Shown: positions 37,391 to 47,099 of the stretch, piece after piece
How positions within the stretch are numbered: position 1 is the first letter of the stretch
Layout of the letters: the number at the start of each line of letters is the position of its first letter
DNA from: Pantoea wallisii
Lineage (GTDB): Bacteria > Pseudomonadota > Gammaproteobacteria > Enterobacterales > Enterobacteriaceae
Reading direction: 5' to 3'
Assembly (NCBI RefSeq): GCF_002095485.1
Contig: NZ_MLFS01000003.1
Span: forward strand, 1-64,000
Length of the DNA stretch: 64,000 bases
Program-made: the position numbers and the translations under genes
Notes under the pieces: generated by a model
Database searches by the model: none
What the model was told of the DNA's origin: nothing
What the model saw: the letters and a program-made list of their open reading frames with translations, nothing else

Positions 37391-37491
37391 TTGGTGTGAT
37401 GCGTTGGTTTTTTCGCGCCTGTCCGCGCGCAAATTTCTCATCATGGAACTGAAGGTGCCCGCCACCCTCGGCCAATCTAAAGGGCTTACAC

Positions 37492-37749
37492 ATGCAAAAT
37501 GCCGCTAACAGCAGCGCAGACATCGCCGACTATTTCAAACAGGCGGGAAACAGCGAAATCAGCGAGATGGAAGTTTTTGGTCAGCTGATTGCCGAAATTC
37601 TGCAGGCCGGTATGCCGGTCACCAATAAAGCCATTATTACCGCACTGATTGCCCGCATGGAGCAGGAGAGCGATGTGGTACAGCTGGATATCTATCGCCA
37701 TCTGCTTGAAATGGTCGTGAATAAAACACCCGACGATTTTTCGGTGTAG
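37492..37749 (+). CDS. AriR/YmgB-YcgZ family connector protein
   Basis: The 85-residue product matches the YmgB/AriR family (small helical dimers that affect Rcs signalling, biofilm and acid resistance in E. coli). The core ADYFKQAGNSEISEMEVFGQ and TNKAIITALIARMEQESDVV followed by DIYRHLLEMVVNKTPDDF aligns over the whole length with AriR. AAGGG lies about 8 bp before the ATG. In E. coli these genes are induced by cold and blue light with ycgZ and ymgA; only one copy is present here, preceded by an unusual terminator. Confidence 0.85.
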   Translation: MQNAANSSADIADYFKQAGNSEISEMEVFGQLIAEILQAGMPVTNKAIITALIARMEQESDVVQLDIYRHLLEMVVNKTPDDFSV

Positions 37750-37903
37750 CCGCACCGGATTCCAGGGACGGAATCGAACTTCTCTGCCGCGTTTTGCTGG
37801 CATCTGGCATCATCGCCCGGTAACATCCTCTGCGTTTACTATCCCGACGGTTACTGCCGTGCCGTGACGGCATGCGCATCATAATAAAAGAGCCTGCAAA
37901 TCT

Positions 37904-39403
37904 ATGAGTCATCCGAGCGATCCTGCTGCTGCGGCGGCAAGCGATATCACGGTCGGACGCGTCTTGCGTTCGCCCGCCCTGCTAACCCGTGAGTGTCTGG
38001 CCGGCGTCATTACCGCACTGGCGTTAATTCCTGAAGTCATCTCGTTCTCCGTTATCGCAGGCGTTGATCCCAAAGTCAGTCTGGTGGCTTCGGTGGTGCT
38101 GTGCCTCACGCTGTCGATCCTGGGCGGCCGTCCGGCGATGGTGACCGCAGCCGCCGGTTCGGTGGCGCTGGTGATTGGCCCGATGGTGCACGCCCACGGC
38201 GTTGAGTACATTCTGCCGGCAGTGATTCTTGGCGGTATCATCCAGATTATTTTTGGCGTGGCCGGCCTGTCGCGCATGATGCGCTATATTCCGCGCTCAG
38301 TGATGATCGGATTCGTGAATGCGCTGGGGATACTGATCTTCTTTGCCCAGGTGCCGCACGTCTGGGGTCAATCCGGCCTGGTGTGGGCGCTGTTTGCGGT
38401 GACGCTGGCGATTGTTTTGTTACTGCCGAAGGTGCTGAAAAGCTTGCCGTCACCGCTGGTGGCGATTGTAGCCGTCACCGCCGTGGCGCTGCTGCTGGGC
38501 TACCGCGTGCCGAACGTGGGTGATGAAGGTCCGATGACCGCCGGCCTGCCCGATTTCACCACCCTGCTGGTGCCGTTCAACCTGGATACGCTGCAGATTG
38601 TCTGGCCGACCGCGCTCTCTATTGCCTTCGTTGGCCTGATGGAGTCGCTGCTCACTGCCAAACTGGTGGATGATCTGACCGATACGCCTTCCGGCAAACG
38701 CCGTGAATCCTGGGCACTGGGCGTAGGCAACATCCTGGCCGGTTTCTACGGCGGTATCGCCGGCTGCGCCATGATCGGTCAGACCATCGTCAACGTTGAG
38801 CTGGGGAGAGCACGCACCCGCGTCTCAACCGTGGCGGCGGGTATCGTGCTGCTGCTGCTGGTTACCGGCCTGAGCCAGATCATGGCGCAAATCCCGATGG
38901 TGGTGCTGGCTGGCATTATGATGGTGGTGGCAGTGAAGACCGTTAACTGGCACAGCCTGCAGCCGGCAACGCTGAAGCGCATGCCCTGGTCAGAGACCGC
39001 AGTGATGGTAATAACCGTTGCCGTCACCGTCTGGACCGGCAATCTGGCACTCGGCGTGCTGATTGGCGTGATCCTCGCGATGATGCTCTTTGCCCGCCGC
39101 ATCGCGCACGTGATCCACGCAGAACGTCAACTCAGTGAAGACGGTGAACAGGTGCATTACACCGTCCGCGGCCCCCTGTTCTTCGGCAGCAGTAACGATC
39201 TGTTTGAACATTTTGATTATGGTCACGACCCAAAAACGGTGACCATCGATCTAACCCATGCGCAGATCTGGGACGCCTCCAGCGTAGCGGCACTCGATGC
39301 CATTGAGTACCGCTATCAGCGTCACGGCGCGACGGTGACCTTTATCGGCCTGGACAACCGCAGCAGCGACTTCCGCGATCGCCTGAGCGGCAATCTCGGC
39401 TGA
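37904..39403 (+). CDS. SulP-family anion transporter with STAS domain
   Basis: The 499-residue membrane protein belongs to SulP (SLC26) transporters. It has the N-terminal family signature ECLAGVITALALIPEVISFS (about residues 26-45), about 12-14 hydrophobic segments, and a C-terminal STAS domain with VTIDLTHAQIWDASSVAALD. The substrate (sulfate, bicarbonate or a dicarboxylate such as with E. coli DauA) cannot be told; the wording of the core is nearer to the bicarbonate/sulfate branch. The ribosome site is weak. It is convergent with rclA across a terminator. Confidence 0.9.
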   Translation: MSHPSDPAAAAASDITVGRVLRSPALLTRECLAGVITALALIPEVISFSVIAGVDPKVSLVASVVLCLTLSILGGRPAMVTAAAGSVALVIGPMVHAHGVEYILPAVILGGIIQIIFGVAGLSRMMRYIPRSVMIGFVNALGILIFFAQVPHVWGQSGLVWALFAVTLAIVLLLPKVLKSLPSPLVAIVAVTAVALLLGYRVPNVGDEGPMTAGLPDFTTLLVPFNLDTLQIVWPTALSIAFVGLMESLLTAKLVDDLTDTPSGKRRESWALGVGNILAGFYGGIAGCAMIGQTIVNVELGRARTRVSTVAAGIVLLLLVTGLSQIMAQIPMVVLAGIMMVVAVKTVNWHSLQPATLKRMPWSETAVMVITVAVTVWTGNLALGVLIGVILAMMLFARRIAHVIHAERQLSEDGEQVHYTVRGPLFFGSSNDLFEHFDYGHDPKTVTIDLTHAQIWDASSVAALDAIEYRYQRHGATVTFIGLDNRSSDFRDRLSGNLG

Positions 39404-39412
39404 TCGCGCCAC

Positions 39413-39437
39413 CCGGACGCCGGAGACGGGCGTCCGG
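39413..39437. terminator. Terminator between the SulP gene and rclA
   Basis: CCGGACGCC / GGGCGTCCGG stem with a short GAGAC-type loop lies 10 bp after the SulP stop and is followed by TCAGGCTTATTTT. It separates two convergent genes. Confidence 0.75.
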
Positions 39438-39443
39438 TCAGGC

Positions 39444-40768
39444 TTATTTTACCAGTGCGAACAGATCGTTAAGGGATTCACTCATCGAGGGGTGAGTAAA
39501 TATCTGGTCGCGCAGCACGGTATAAGGCAGCCCGGCATCCATCACCGTTTTGACGATATTGATCACTTCATGTGAATCCACCGCCAGCAGTGCCATGCCG
39601 ATAATCTGCTGATTCTGCCTGTCCACCACGCTTTAAGCACGCCACGCGTATCGTTTACCACCCGCGCCCGCGGTATGGCCGCGACCGGCAGCGATACCAC
39701 CTGAATATCCCTGCCCTGCTCGCGCGCCTGCGCTTCTGTCAGGCCGATACGCGAGAGCGTGGGCGTCATAAAGACCGACCAGGGGATATTAGCGCGATCG
39801 TCGGTGCTGCGTGTTCCCTTGCCAAGCAGCTGATCGTACACGATGCGATAATCATCCAGCGAGATATAGGTAAACTGCGGGCCGCCGGTGACATCGCCCA
39901 TCGCCCAGATATGGTCCACTGAGGTTTTCAACTGCCTGTCCACGCTGACCGCCCCGCGCGCATCCAGCATCACGCCCGCGTTCTCCGGTTTCAGCTGTCG
40001 GGCAGCCGGACGACGGCCCGTCGCCACCAGCAGCACATCCACCTGACGATCGCCCTGCGCGGTATGCAGCGTCACGCTGTCGCTGCTGCTGCTCACGGCA
40101 TTGACGGTGGTATGGAGCGCCATGCGTATCCCCTGATCCTGCAGTATTGTCTGCACCGCCGCGCTGATATCCGCATCCTCCCGCGGCAGAAACTGCGGCG
40201 CGCTATCAAACAGGGTCACTTCGCTGCCAAAGCTGGCAAACATAGCGGCAAACTCGATACCAATATAGCCACCGCCAAGAATGCCCAGACGTTTGGGCAG
40301 CGCCGTGAGGTTCAGGATGCCGCTGCTATCGACAATGCGCGGCCCGGGCTGCAGGCCACTGATGGAGGGGAATATCGCTTCTGCTCCGCTATTGATAAAG
40401 ATTTTGTCAGCATAGATAGCCTGTGCGCCCTGATCGGAAACGATGTTCAGGGTATGCGCATCCGCAAACTCTGCCCGGCCATCAATGATATCGACCTGCT
40501 CAAGGTGAGCGAGATTAAGGTAGTTCTTCTCACGCAGAAAGCTGACAACCTCACTTTTACGCTGCATCGCGGCAGCGAAATCGCTGGCTGTCTGGGCCTC
40601 ATGCACCAGGGTTTTGGTGGGAATACAGCCCACATTGATGCAGGTACCGCCATACATCGCGGACGATTGCTCGATAAGGGCTACGCGCCAGCCCGCACGC
40701 CCCAGTGCTGCCGCCAGCGTTTTACCCGCCTTGCCAAAGCCAATGATTGCTGCCTGATAATGTTTCAT
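39444..40768 (-). CDS. rclA: Reactive-chlorine resistance flavoenzyme RclA, frame broken near 39630
   Basis: RclA is a lipoamide-dehydrogenase-like flavoprotein that reduces Cu(II) and protects E. coli from hypochlorous acid. I start at 40768 (MKHYQAAIIGFGKAGKTLAA), with GGAGAGGAG upstream. FAD site GFGKAG, redox disulfide GGTCINVGCIP and NAD site GILGGGYIGIEFAAMF are clear. The frame is lost after GVLKA and ends wrongly; the conserved tail (VDSHEVINIVKTVMDAGLPY, then DQIFTHPSMSESLNDLF) is open in another frame. Restoring one base (AAAGCGTGG to AAAGCGGTGG or AAAGCCGTGG) gives 441 residues, the length of E. coli RclA. Confidence 0.93.
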
Positions 40769-40913
40769 GCTCTCCTCTCCTGAACGTAGCCTGTGAAGAA
40801 TGTCAGGCATCAGATTACGCAGCATCGCCGCAGGCTTTTTTGCTGTAACGCTGGCTTTTTTGTCTGTGCGTCTGAATGATAAGTGCCTGCGGAGATGGTC
40901 ATCAGGAATCAGC

Positions 40914-41774
40914 ATGGACCCACTGAGTAATTTACTGCTGCTGCATAATCCCCGGGGCAGCATTGATAAGAACTGCGTGTTGAGCGGCGAGTGGCAGTTG
41001 CCACACCATGCCGGACATTTGAGCGCGGTGCGCTGGCATACGGTAACCGGCGGCTCCGTGCAGCTGGCGATGCCCTCCGGCGCAGAGTATGTGCTGCACG
41101 CCGGCAGCGTGGTATTTCTGCCGCAAAATGCCGCGCACCGCATCTATCAGCGACATACACAACCGGTACAGCTGGTGTGTGGGTTGCTGGAGCTGCCTGC
41201 AACGGCCCACGCCTTCCTCACGGCGCTGCCTGAGGTGCTGCTGCTGGCGCCCACGACGGAATCTCCGGAGGCACGCTGGCTTTCGGCAGTGCTGCCATGG
41301 CTGACAGACGCGGCGCCGGAGACACAACCCGGGAGCGAGGCGCTGCGTAGCCAGCAGATCAGCGCGCTGTTTACCCTTGCCGTGCGCGATGGCGTCTCTG
41401 CCACAGTGCAGCACGGTAGTTTGCTGGCGCTGTCCCTGCATTCGCGGCTTGGCCCGCTGATTGCCCAGCTGTGCGCCACACCGGATCACCCCTGGAGCGT
41501 TGCCACTATGGCGGCGCGCGTATTTATGTCACGCGCCTCCTTCGCCGCCCTGTTCCGCCAGCTGGCGGACAGCACGCCACTGGCGGTTCTCACCACGATT
41601 CGTCTGCACATAGCGGCACAGCATCTGGCGCGTGATCCGGCGCCGATCATCACTGTCGCGCTGGCGGTGGGATATGCCAGCGAGTCCTCGTTTCACAAAG
41701 CCTTTGCGCGTGAATTTGGCTGTACACCCGGCGAGTACCGGCGACGCGTGGAGCGGCTGGGAAACGGAGAGTAG
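40914..41774 (+). CDS. rclR: Reactive-chlorine-sensing AraC-family activator RclR
   Basis: RclR is activated when HOCl oxidises conserved cysteines and then switches on rclA. From the ATG at 40914 (AGGA upstream), giving MDPLSNLLLLHNPRGSIDKN, the 286-residue product has Cys21 (KNCVLSG) and Cys89 (QLVCGLLEL). These are exactly the two positions known as the redox pair in E. coli RclR. A cupin-like N-terminal domain (GSVVFLPQNAAHRI) and the AraC DNA-binding end (VGYASESSFHKAFAREFGCT) are present. It is divergent from rclA over 145 bp, which must hold the shared operator. rclB and rclC are absent. Confidence 0.95.
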   Translation: MDPLSNLLLLHNPRGSIDKNCVLSGEWQLPHHAGHLSAVRWHTVTGGSVQLAMPSGAEYVLHAGSVVFLPQNAAHRIYQRHTQPVQLVCGLLELPATAHAFLTALPEVLLLAPTTESPEARWLSAVLPWLTDAAPETQPGSEALRSQQISALFTLAVRDGVSATVQHGSLLALSLHSRLGPLIAQLCATPDHPWSVATMAARVFMSRASFAALFRQLADSTPLAVLTTIRLHIAAQHLARDPAPIITVALAVGYASESSFHKAFAREFGCTPGEYRRRVERLGNGE

Positions 41775-41882
41775 TTATTACCTGCCGCTTCGCTTGCAAA
41801 ATTACGGGTTCACGCCTTTGCTTAAGCAGGCAAGTTAATGAATATTATTGATTTATATCTGAAATAATTTAGCGGAGGATCG

Positions 41883-42053
41883 ATGCAGGGATTAATGAAA
41901 GCAGGTCTGGTAGCGGCAACGCTGATGGTGCTGGCGGGCTGTATGCAGCACAGTGATGCGGTGGGCAGCGATGGACGTCCCCATGCGCCGAGTAAGCAAT
42001 CGGTACCGGGGGCCAGTGAAGGTGAAGGTCCGGTGGGACAACCGCAGGATTGA
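41883..42053 (+). CDS. Small lipoprotein (56 aa)
   Basis: The ATG at 41883 has GGAGG at 4 bp. The product has a lipoprotein signal (MQGLMKAGLVAATLMVLAGC, lipobox LAGC at residues 17-20) and a mature part of 36 polar residues rich in Gly, Pro and Ser (MQHSDAVGSDGRPHAPSKQS). Such small Gly/Pro lipoproteins are common in enterobacteria and mostly uncharacterised. A terminator follows. Confidence 0.75.
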   Translation: MQGLMKAGLVAATLMVLAGCMQHSDAVGSDGRPHAPSKQSVPGASEGEGPVGQPQD

Positions 42054-42059
42054 TCTCAT

Positions 42060-42080
42060 GCCCGGCGGTGCCGGGCTTGA
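42060..42080 (+). terminator. Terminator after the small lipoprotein
   Basis: GCCCGGC-GGT-GCCGGGC stem followed by TTGATAATT. Confidence 0.65.
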
Positions 42081-42093
42081 TAATTAGCAGGCA

Positions 42094-42117
42094 CAAAAAA
42101 ACCGCCCTTGGGCGGTT
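42094..42117 (-). terminator. Terminator of the tRNA/pgsA transcript
   Basis: Read leftward: AACCGCCC / GGGCGGTT with a 2-base loop, then a T tract of seven. It lies after tRNA-Leu. Confidence 0.9.
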
Positions 42118-42161
42118 ACGACATTGCTTATAGTGCTTTATTTTATTTGGCTTATTCGAAA

Positions 42162-42247
42162 TGGTGCCCGGGGCGGGACTTGAACCCGCACGACCATAAG
42201 CCGAGGGATTTTAAATCCCTTGTGTCTACCGATTTCACCACCCGGGC
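42162..42247 (-). tRNA. leuZ: tRNA-Leu (anticodon TAA)
   Basis: The 86-nt gene starts GCCCGGGTGG, has D loop AATCGGTAGACAC and anticodon arm GGGATTTAAAATCCC (anticodon TAA). It has a long variable arm (class II), TGCGGGTTCAAGTCCCGC, and encoded CCA. It is in the order Gly-Cys-Leu found downstream of pgsA in enterobacteria. Confidence 0.97.
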
Positions 42248-42258
42248 AGGGTGTAAAC

Positions 42259-42332
42259 TGGAGGCGCGTCCCGGAGTCGAACCGAGGTAGACGGATTTGC
42301 AATCCGTTGCATGGCCACTCTGCCAACGCGCC
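42259..42332 (-). tRNA. cysT: tRNA-Cys (anticodon GCA)
   Basis: The 74-nt gene starts GGCGCGTTGGCAGAG, has anticodon arm CGGATTGCAAATCCG (GCA), T arm CGGTTCGACTCCG and an encoded CCA end. Confidence 0.97.
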
Positions 42333-42374
42333 TTAATGCTGATAAGTAACCCGTTTAACACGCATTACTGAAAC

Positions 42375-42450
<76 letters not shown>

Positions 42451-42599
42451 ATTACTGCACTTCACCGAACTTACTGATTTTGCTCAGCTTCTTGTAGCCT
42501 TGCTGCCGTTCGATGCGATGCATTCTACTTATCTGACGCAATGAGTCAATAAAATTATCCACACACTGCGTCTGTTTGCTGCTTTTTAAATCGCATCGA

Positions 42600-43148
42600 T
42601 CAGCTATCGAGCAGATCGCCGCGCGCCGCGCTCAGATACTGGAACATAGACCAGAAAGTCAGCACGGCGGCGATGTAGAGCGCAACCACACCAATGCCTA
42701 CAACCGTGGCATCCGGACGCCACAGCAGCGCGAAAAGCGACAGCATCTGCGCCGTGGTTTTCACTTTACCGATCCAGGAGACTGCCACGCTGCTGCGCTT
42801 GCCAATCTCCGCCATCCATTCACGCAATGCCGAGATAATAATTTCGCGTGCAATCATGGTCGCTGCCGGCAACGTGATCCACCATGCGTGGAAATACTCC
42901 GCCACCAGCACCAGCGCCATCGCCACCATCACTTTGTCGGCCACCGGATCGAGGAAGGCACCAAAACGTGTCGTCTGCTTCCAGCGACGCGCCAGAAAGC
43001 CATCAAACCAGTCAGTTACCGCAGCAATCACAAAAATCAGCGCCGTCGCGAAGGGAGCCCAGTGAAATGGCAAATAGAACGCCAGCACAAAGAAAGGAAT
43101 CAGTACGACTCGAAACAGGGTAAGACACGTCGGAATGTTAAATTGCAT
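42600..43148 (-). CDS. pgsA: Phosphatidylglycerophosphate synthase
   Basis: PgsA makes phosphatidylglycerophosphate from CDP-diacylglycerol and glycerol-3-phosphate, the first committed step to acidic phospholipids. The 182-residue membrane protein has the CDP-alcohol phosphotransferase motif [22 protein letters not shown] (D-G-x2-A-R-x8-G-x3-D-x3-D) at about residues 46-70 and four to six helices. It lies downstream of uvrC and upstream of the tRNA cluster, as in E. coli. Confidence 0.97.
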   Translation of the reverse strand: MQFNIPTCLTLFRVVLIPFFVLAFYLPFHWAPFATALIFVIAAVTDWFDGFLARRWKQTTRFGAFLDPVADKVMVAMALVLVAEYFHAWWITLPAATMIAREIIISALREWMAEIGKRSSVAVSWIGKVKTTAQMLSLFALLWRPDATVVGIGVVALYIAAVLTFWSMFQYLSAARGDLLDS

Positions 43149-43216
43149 ATGCCAGTAACTGTCTGGTGGGAGTAGGATTTACCGTATGTTCCTACATTGC
43201 CCCCCCTGTTTCAATG

Positions 43217-45049
43217 TTAGTGTTTCAGCGAGTGGTATATTTTTTCCGCCAAAGCGAAGGAGATACCCGGTACTTTAGCGATTTCGTCAACGCTGGCGTT
43301 CATCAGCGGTTGCAGGCCCCCCATGTACTTCAGCAGCTGCTGACGACGTTTTGGACCGACCCCTTCAATGCTCTCCAGCGCGCTGGTATTTTTCACTTTA
43401 GCCCGTTTTTTGCGGTGACCGGAAATTGCGTGATTGTGAGCATCATCACGAATGTGCTGGATGACATGCAGCGCCGGTGAGTCCGGCGGCAGCGAAACGC
43501 CCTCGCCTTCCGCTTCAAAGAACAGCGTTTCCAGACCGGCTTTACGATCGCTACCTTTGGCGACACCGAGCAGAATCGGCCGATCTTTATCCCATGACAC
43601 ATCCAGCTCAGCAAATACCTGCTTCGCCTGCGCCAGCTGGCCTTTGCCGCCGTCGATCAGAATGACATCGGGGATTTTGTCCGCTTCCAGCGCTTTACCG
43701 TAGCGGCGGCGCAGCACCTGGTTCATCGCAGCATAATCATCGCCGGGCGTGATGCCCTCAATATTGTAACGCCGGTAGTCAGAACGCAGCGGACCGTCAC
43801 GGTTGAACACCACGCAGGAGGCGATGGTCTGTTCACCCATAGTGTGGCTGATGTCGAAACACTCCATGCGACCGATGCTATCCAGCTCCAGGAAGCTCGC
43901 CAGCGCAGCCAGACGCTGCTGAATGGTGGAGTGCTGGGAGAGCTTCGTGGTCAGCGCCGTGGCCGCATTGGTGCGCGCCAGCTTCAGATACCGGGCGCGA
44001 TCGCCACGCGGTTTAGTCTGAATATTCACTTTACGCCCCGCCAGCTCACTCAGCGATTCGGCCAGCAGTTCGCGCTCCGGCAGGGTGAAATCAAGCAGAA
44101 TATCTGCCGGCAGGGTGCGCGCTTCGCTCCCCTGCAGATAGAACTGCCCGACAAAGGTCTGCACCACTTCGGTCAGCTCCGTATCCGCAGGCACTTTCGG
44201 GAAGTAGCTGCGGCTGCCCAGCACTTTACCCTGTCGGATAAACAGCACGTGCAGGCAGGCCATGCCGGCATCATACGCAACACCCATGACATCAAGATCG
44301 TCACCCTGATTGGAGACAAACTGCTTTTCAGTCACACGACGTACCGCCTGAATCTGATCGCGCAGGCGTGCCGCCTCTTCAAAGCGTAATCCTTCACTGG
44401 CCTGCTCCATGCGTGCCACCAGCTGATTGATGACCTGGTCATCTTTACCCGCCAGGAACAGCCGCACGTAATCGGTCTGCTGCGCGTATTCATCCTCGCT
44501 TACCAGCCCGGCCACGCACGGACCAAGACAACGGCCTATCTGATACTGCAGACACGGGCGCGAGCGGTTGCGGTACACACTGTTTTCACACTGGCGAATC
44601 GGGAACACTTTCTGCAGAAGCGCCAGTGTTTCACGCACCGCGTAGCCATTCGGAAACGGGCCGAAATATTCGCCTTTGGCATGCTTCGCACCGCGATGCA
44701 TCGCCAGCCGCGGATGAGGATCGCCGCTAAGGAAAATATAAGGATAGGATTTATCGTCACGCAGCAGCACGTTATAACGCGGCTGGTAGAGCTTGATGTA
44801 ATTATGCTCAAGCAGCAGCGCTTCGGTTTCGGTGTGCGTTACCGTAACATCGATGGTGTGGATGTTACTGACCAGCACTTCAGTTTTGCGGCTCCCCACC
44901 TGCGTGCGGAAATAGCTACTGAGGCGCTTTTTCAGGTCTTTGGCTTTGCCGACATAGATCACCGTTCCTGCCGCGTCGTACATGCGATAGACGCCGGGCT
45001 GGCTGGTTACGGTGCTGAGAAAGGCTTTGGAATCAAAAACGTCATTCAC
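43217..45049 (-). CDS. uvrC: UvrABC excinuclease subunit C
   Basis: UvrC makes both incisions in nucleotide excision repair. The 610-residue protein (E. coli 610) has the GIY-YIG domain ([20 protein letters not shown], residues 18-37), a UVR motif ([20 protein letters not shown], near 210), the RNase-H-like EndoV domain ([20 protein letters not shown]) and tandem helix-hairpin-helix at the end ([20 protein letters not shown]). Its start overlaps the uvrY end by 8 bp, the conserved uvrY-uvrC arrangement. Confidence 0.98.
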   Translation of the reverse strand: MNDVFDSKAFLSTVTSQPGVYRMYDAAGTVIYVGKAKDLKKRLSSYFRTQVGSRKTEVLVSNIHTIDVTVTHTETEALLLEHNYIKLYQPRYNVLLRDDKSYPYIFLSGDPHPRLAMHRGAKHAKGEYFGPFPNGYAVRETLALLQKVFPIRQCENSVYRNRSRPCLQYQIGRCLGPCVAGLVSEDEYAQQTDYVRLFLAGKDDQVINQLVARMEQASEGLRFEEAARLRDQIQAVRRVTEKQFVSNQGDDLDVMGVAYDAGMACLHVLFIRQGKVLGSRSYFPKVPADTELTEVVQTFVGQFYLQGSEARTLPADILLDFTLPERELLAESLSELAGRKVNIQTKPRGDRARYLKLARTNAATALTTKLSQHSTIQQRLAALASFLELDSIGRMECFDISHTMGEQTIASCVVFNRDGPLRSDYRRYNIEGITPGDDYAAMNQVLRRRYGKALEADKIPDVILIDGGKGQLAQAKQVFAELDVSWDKDRPILLGVAKGSDRKAGLETLFFEAEGEGVSLPPDSPALHVIQHIRDDAHNHAISGHRKKRAKVKNTSALESIEGVGPKRRQQLLKYMGGLQPLMNASVDEIAKVPGISFALAEKIYHSLKH

Positions 45050-45701
45050 TACTGATTAACGGCTCCGCATTGAACAGGCCATGTCGGATGGCCAGATGCG
45101 TTAACTCGACATCGCCACTGATGTTCAGTTTGCTGAACATACGGTAGCGATAGCTGTTAACGGTTTTGGGGCTGAGATTGAGCTGCTCGGAAATTTCCGT
45201 CACCTTTTGCCCTCGGGTGATCATCAGCATAATCTGCAATTCCCTTTCCGACAAACAGCTGAAGGGTGATTCGGCTTTTTGTGGCTCGATCTGGCTCAGC
45301 GCCATCTGCTGCGCGATATCTGAGGCAATGTAACGCTGGCCGGCGTGGACCGACCGGATTGCGCTCACGACTTCCTGTGGCGCTGCCCCTTTGCTCAGGT
45401 AGCCTGCGGCACCGGCCTGCATCACTTTGGCGGGCAGCGGGTTTTCAGTGTGAATCGTTAGCATGATGATGCGGATGTCCGGGTTGTAACGCACAATTTT
45501 GCGCGTCGCCTCCAGGCCGCCGATGCCGGGCATGTTCATATCCATCAGCACCACATCTACCGGATGATTGCGGCACCACTTCACCGCATCTTCACCACAC
45601 GCCACTTCCCCGGCAATTACCAGTCCCTTCATATCTTCCAGTATGCGACGAATACCGGCGCGTACCAGTTCATGGTCATCAACAAGAAGCAGGCTGATCA
45701 A
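45042..45701 (-). CDS. uvrY: Response regulator UvrY (GacA type)
   Basis: UvrY is the response regulator of BarA-UvrY and activates the CsrB/CsrC small RNAs. The 219-residue product has a receiver domain ([20 protein letters not shown], phospho-acceptor Asp in [13 protein letters not shown] at about residue 54, Lys in GYLSKGAAP) and a LuxR-type HTH ([20 protein letters not shown], later [16 protein letters not shown]). It overlaps uvrC, so both are cotranscribed. The sdiA/luxI pair nearby is on the same strand, further upstream. Confidence 0.97.
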   Translation of the reverse strand: MISLLLVDDHELVRAGIRRILEDMKGLVIAGEVACGEDAVKWCRNHPVDVVLMDMNMPGIGGLEATRKIVRYNPDIRIIMLTIHTENPLPAKVMQAGAAGYLSKGAAPQEVVSAIRSVHAGQRYIASDIAQQMALSQIEPQKAESPFSCLSERELQIMLMITRGQKVTEISEQLNLSPKTVNSYRYRMFSKLNISGDVELTHLAIRHGLFNAEPLISSE

Positions 45702-46133
45702 CGGGACGTACTCCGCAGGTTAGTGAGGGGGAAATATATTACAGGGGCGTTATCTTACCGGTTTTTGGCAGGAAAAAACATCAGCGGCAACAGATAAATC
45801 CCAAATGAAATGATGCACATCAAATAGCAATCAGTAAGCGTTGTGTTTTTAGAAAAATGCAATACCATGCAAAAATAGAATTGTGAAATTGTGACTAATA
45901 TCATTACGTTATAATTTATAACTGCTTTTACTCACCCTTAGCAGCCGGATAAATAAAATATCGCTTCAGGCTAATTTCCACCTGCTGATAAATAATACAA
46001 AGGCCCATTATTCAGCAGCAAAAATCAGGCTGCTTCGTTGCCGTAAATTCTCTCGTCAAGCATATGATATACTCTGTTTTTTAGGCACAGAGAGAATCAG
46101 GCTGTGTTAAAGAACACCACCAAGGAGAAAAAG
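45702..46133. other. AT-rich interval between uvrY and yecF
   Basis: The 432 bp between the divergent uvrY and yecF genes hold no open gene. It is AT-rich at 45830-46060 (AAATAAAATATCGC and similar) and should contain both promoters. AAGGAGAAAAAG just before 46134 is the yecF ribosome site. Confidence 0.5.
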
Positions 46134-46361
46134 ATGAGTGATGAAGACTTTGTAACGTCGCGCGATACACAGGCACTGGCTGACGAAGTGGCCTGCCTGA
46201 AAATGATGATCACCCTGATTCTGAAGGGAATGGGCCAGGCGGATGCGGGTAAAGTGATCATTAACATGGAGCGCTACGTACAGAATGCGCTGGCGGATAA
46301 ACCGCAGGCTGAGGTGTTCAGTAACACCATTCGTCAAATTAAAACCGCTTATCGTCAGTAA
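46134..46361 (+). CDS. yecF: YecF family protein (DUF2594)
   Basis: YecF is a small conserved enterobacterial protein of unknown function. From the ATG at 46134 (AAGGAG upstream) it has 75 residues: MSDEDFVTSRDTQALADEVA, then CLKMMITLILKGMGQADAGK and the end TIRQIKTAYRQ, matching E. coli YecF in length and blocks. An upstream in-frame start at 46104 is less likely. In E. coli it lies between uvrY and sdiA; here luxI lies between it and sdiA. Confidence 0.93.
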   Translation: MSDEDFVTSRDTQALADEVACLKMMITLILKGMGQADAGKVIINMERYVQNALADKPQAEVFSNTIRQIKTAYRQ

Positions 46362-46369
46362 GCGGCGCT

Positions 46370-46396
46370 CCCCGCGCACCCTGCGCGGGGTATTTA
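46370..46396. terminator. Terminator between yecF and the AHL synthase
   Basis: CCCCGCGCA-CCC-TGCGCGGGG stem followed by TATTTAG; it serves the convergent yecF and luxI-type genes. Confidence 0.75.
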
Positions 46397-47008
46397 GCTG
46401 TGTGACTGCCAGTTGACCATGACGCCCAGTGAAGGCAGTACCTCCTCCGGACTAAATCGACGCGTACCGCGATACTTCTCTGCCAGCGCTGGCTGCTGAA
46501 CCGGAATACGAATAGCAAACAGATTATCTTCTGACTGAATCAACCCCGGCGACAGCGGCTCATACACCACATTATGCTGCTCAAACATCTTCTCCAGCAT
46601 TGGCGTAGCGGAACTGATCAAGTACTCCATGCCGCTCAGCTCTGCCAGCTGTACTGAGTGCCAGAGAATATTCAGCGGCAATTCGGCATCCACATCCAGA
46701 CGCGCCGAGTAGCGCGACATTTCCCACACTTTGTCCTGATCAAACGGCAGTACCATGCCTTCCGGCACTTCCGGCTCATGCCATGGCAGCAGACGTGCGC
46801 AGCCGCAAATGCCCTTACGCGCGGTCCAGGCGATAAGCCAGGTAACATCAGAGCGATCATAGCGATCGTACTCTTGACCCGGTGTGCTGAGACGCGGCGG
46901 AATCGACCAGCCTTCGCCCCGCGCAAAAACGCTGTAACGATAAGTGCCCAATTCGGCCAACAGAGAGGACGGCATATCCTTTAGCTGTGTTTGAATTATT
47001 TTCATCAT
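46394..47008 (-). CDS. Acyl-homoserine lactone synthase (LuxI family)
   Basis: This enzyme should make an N-acyl-homoserine lactone from S-adenosylmethionine and an acyl carrier. The 204-residue protein carries the LuxI invariant residues in order: R24 and F28 (YRYSVFARGEGW), W34, E46/D48/D51 (GQEYDRYD), R72 (GCARLLP), and E96/R99 (WEMSRYSA). Two adjacent ATGs (47008, 47005) follow AGGGG. It lies 120 bp downstream of sdiA on the same strand with a lux-box palindrome between. In the literature, such synthases in Pantoea and Erwinia (PhzI/ExpI types) have been proposed as the lost partner of SdiA. The acyl chain length cannot be read from sequence. Confidence 0.93.
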   Translation of the reverse strand: MMKIIQTQLKDMPSSLLAELGTYRYSVFARGEGWSIPPRLSTPGQEYDRYDRSDVTWLIAWTARKGICGCARLLPWHEPEVPEGMVLPFDQDKVWEMSRYSARLDVDAELPLNILWHSVQLAELSGMEYLISSATPMLEKMFEQHNVVYEPLSPGLIQSEDNLFAIRIPVQQPALAEKYRGTRRFSPEEVLPSLGVMVNWQSHS

Positions 47009-47099
47009 GCGCCCCTGACATCCTCATGTTTGCAATGATTTGTTAGCGCCAGCCTGGCGAAGTTTCCGGCGCAGGGTAGACAACTGATTGCGGGTAAGG

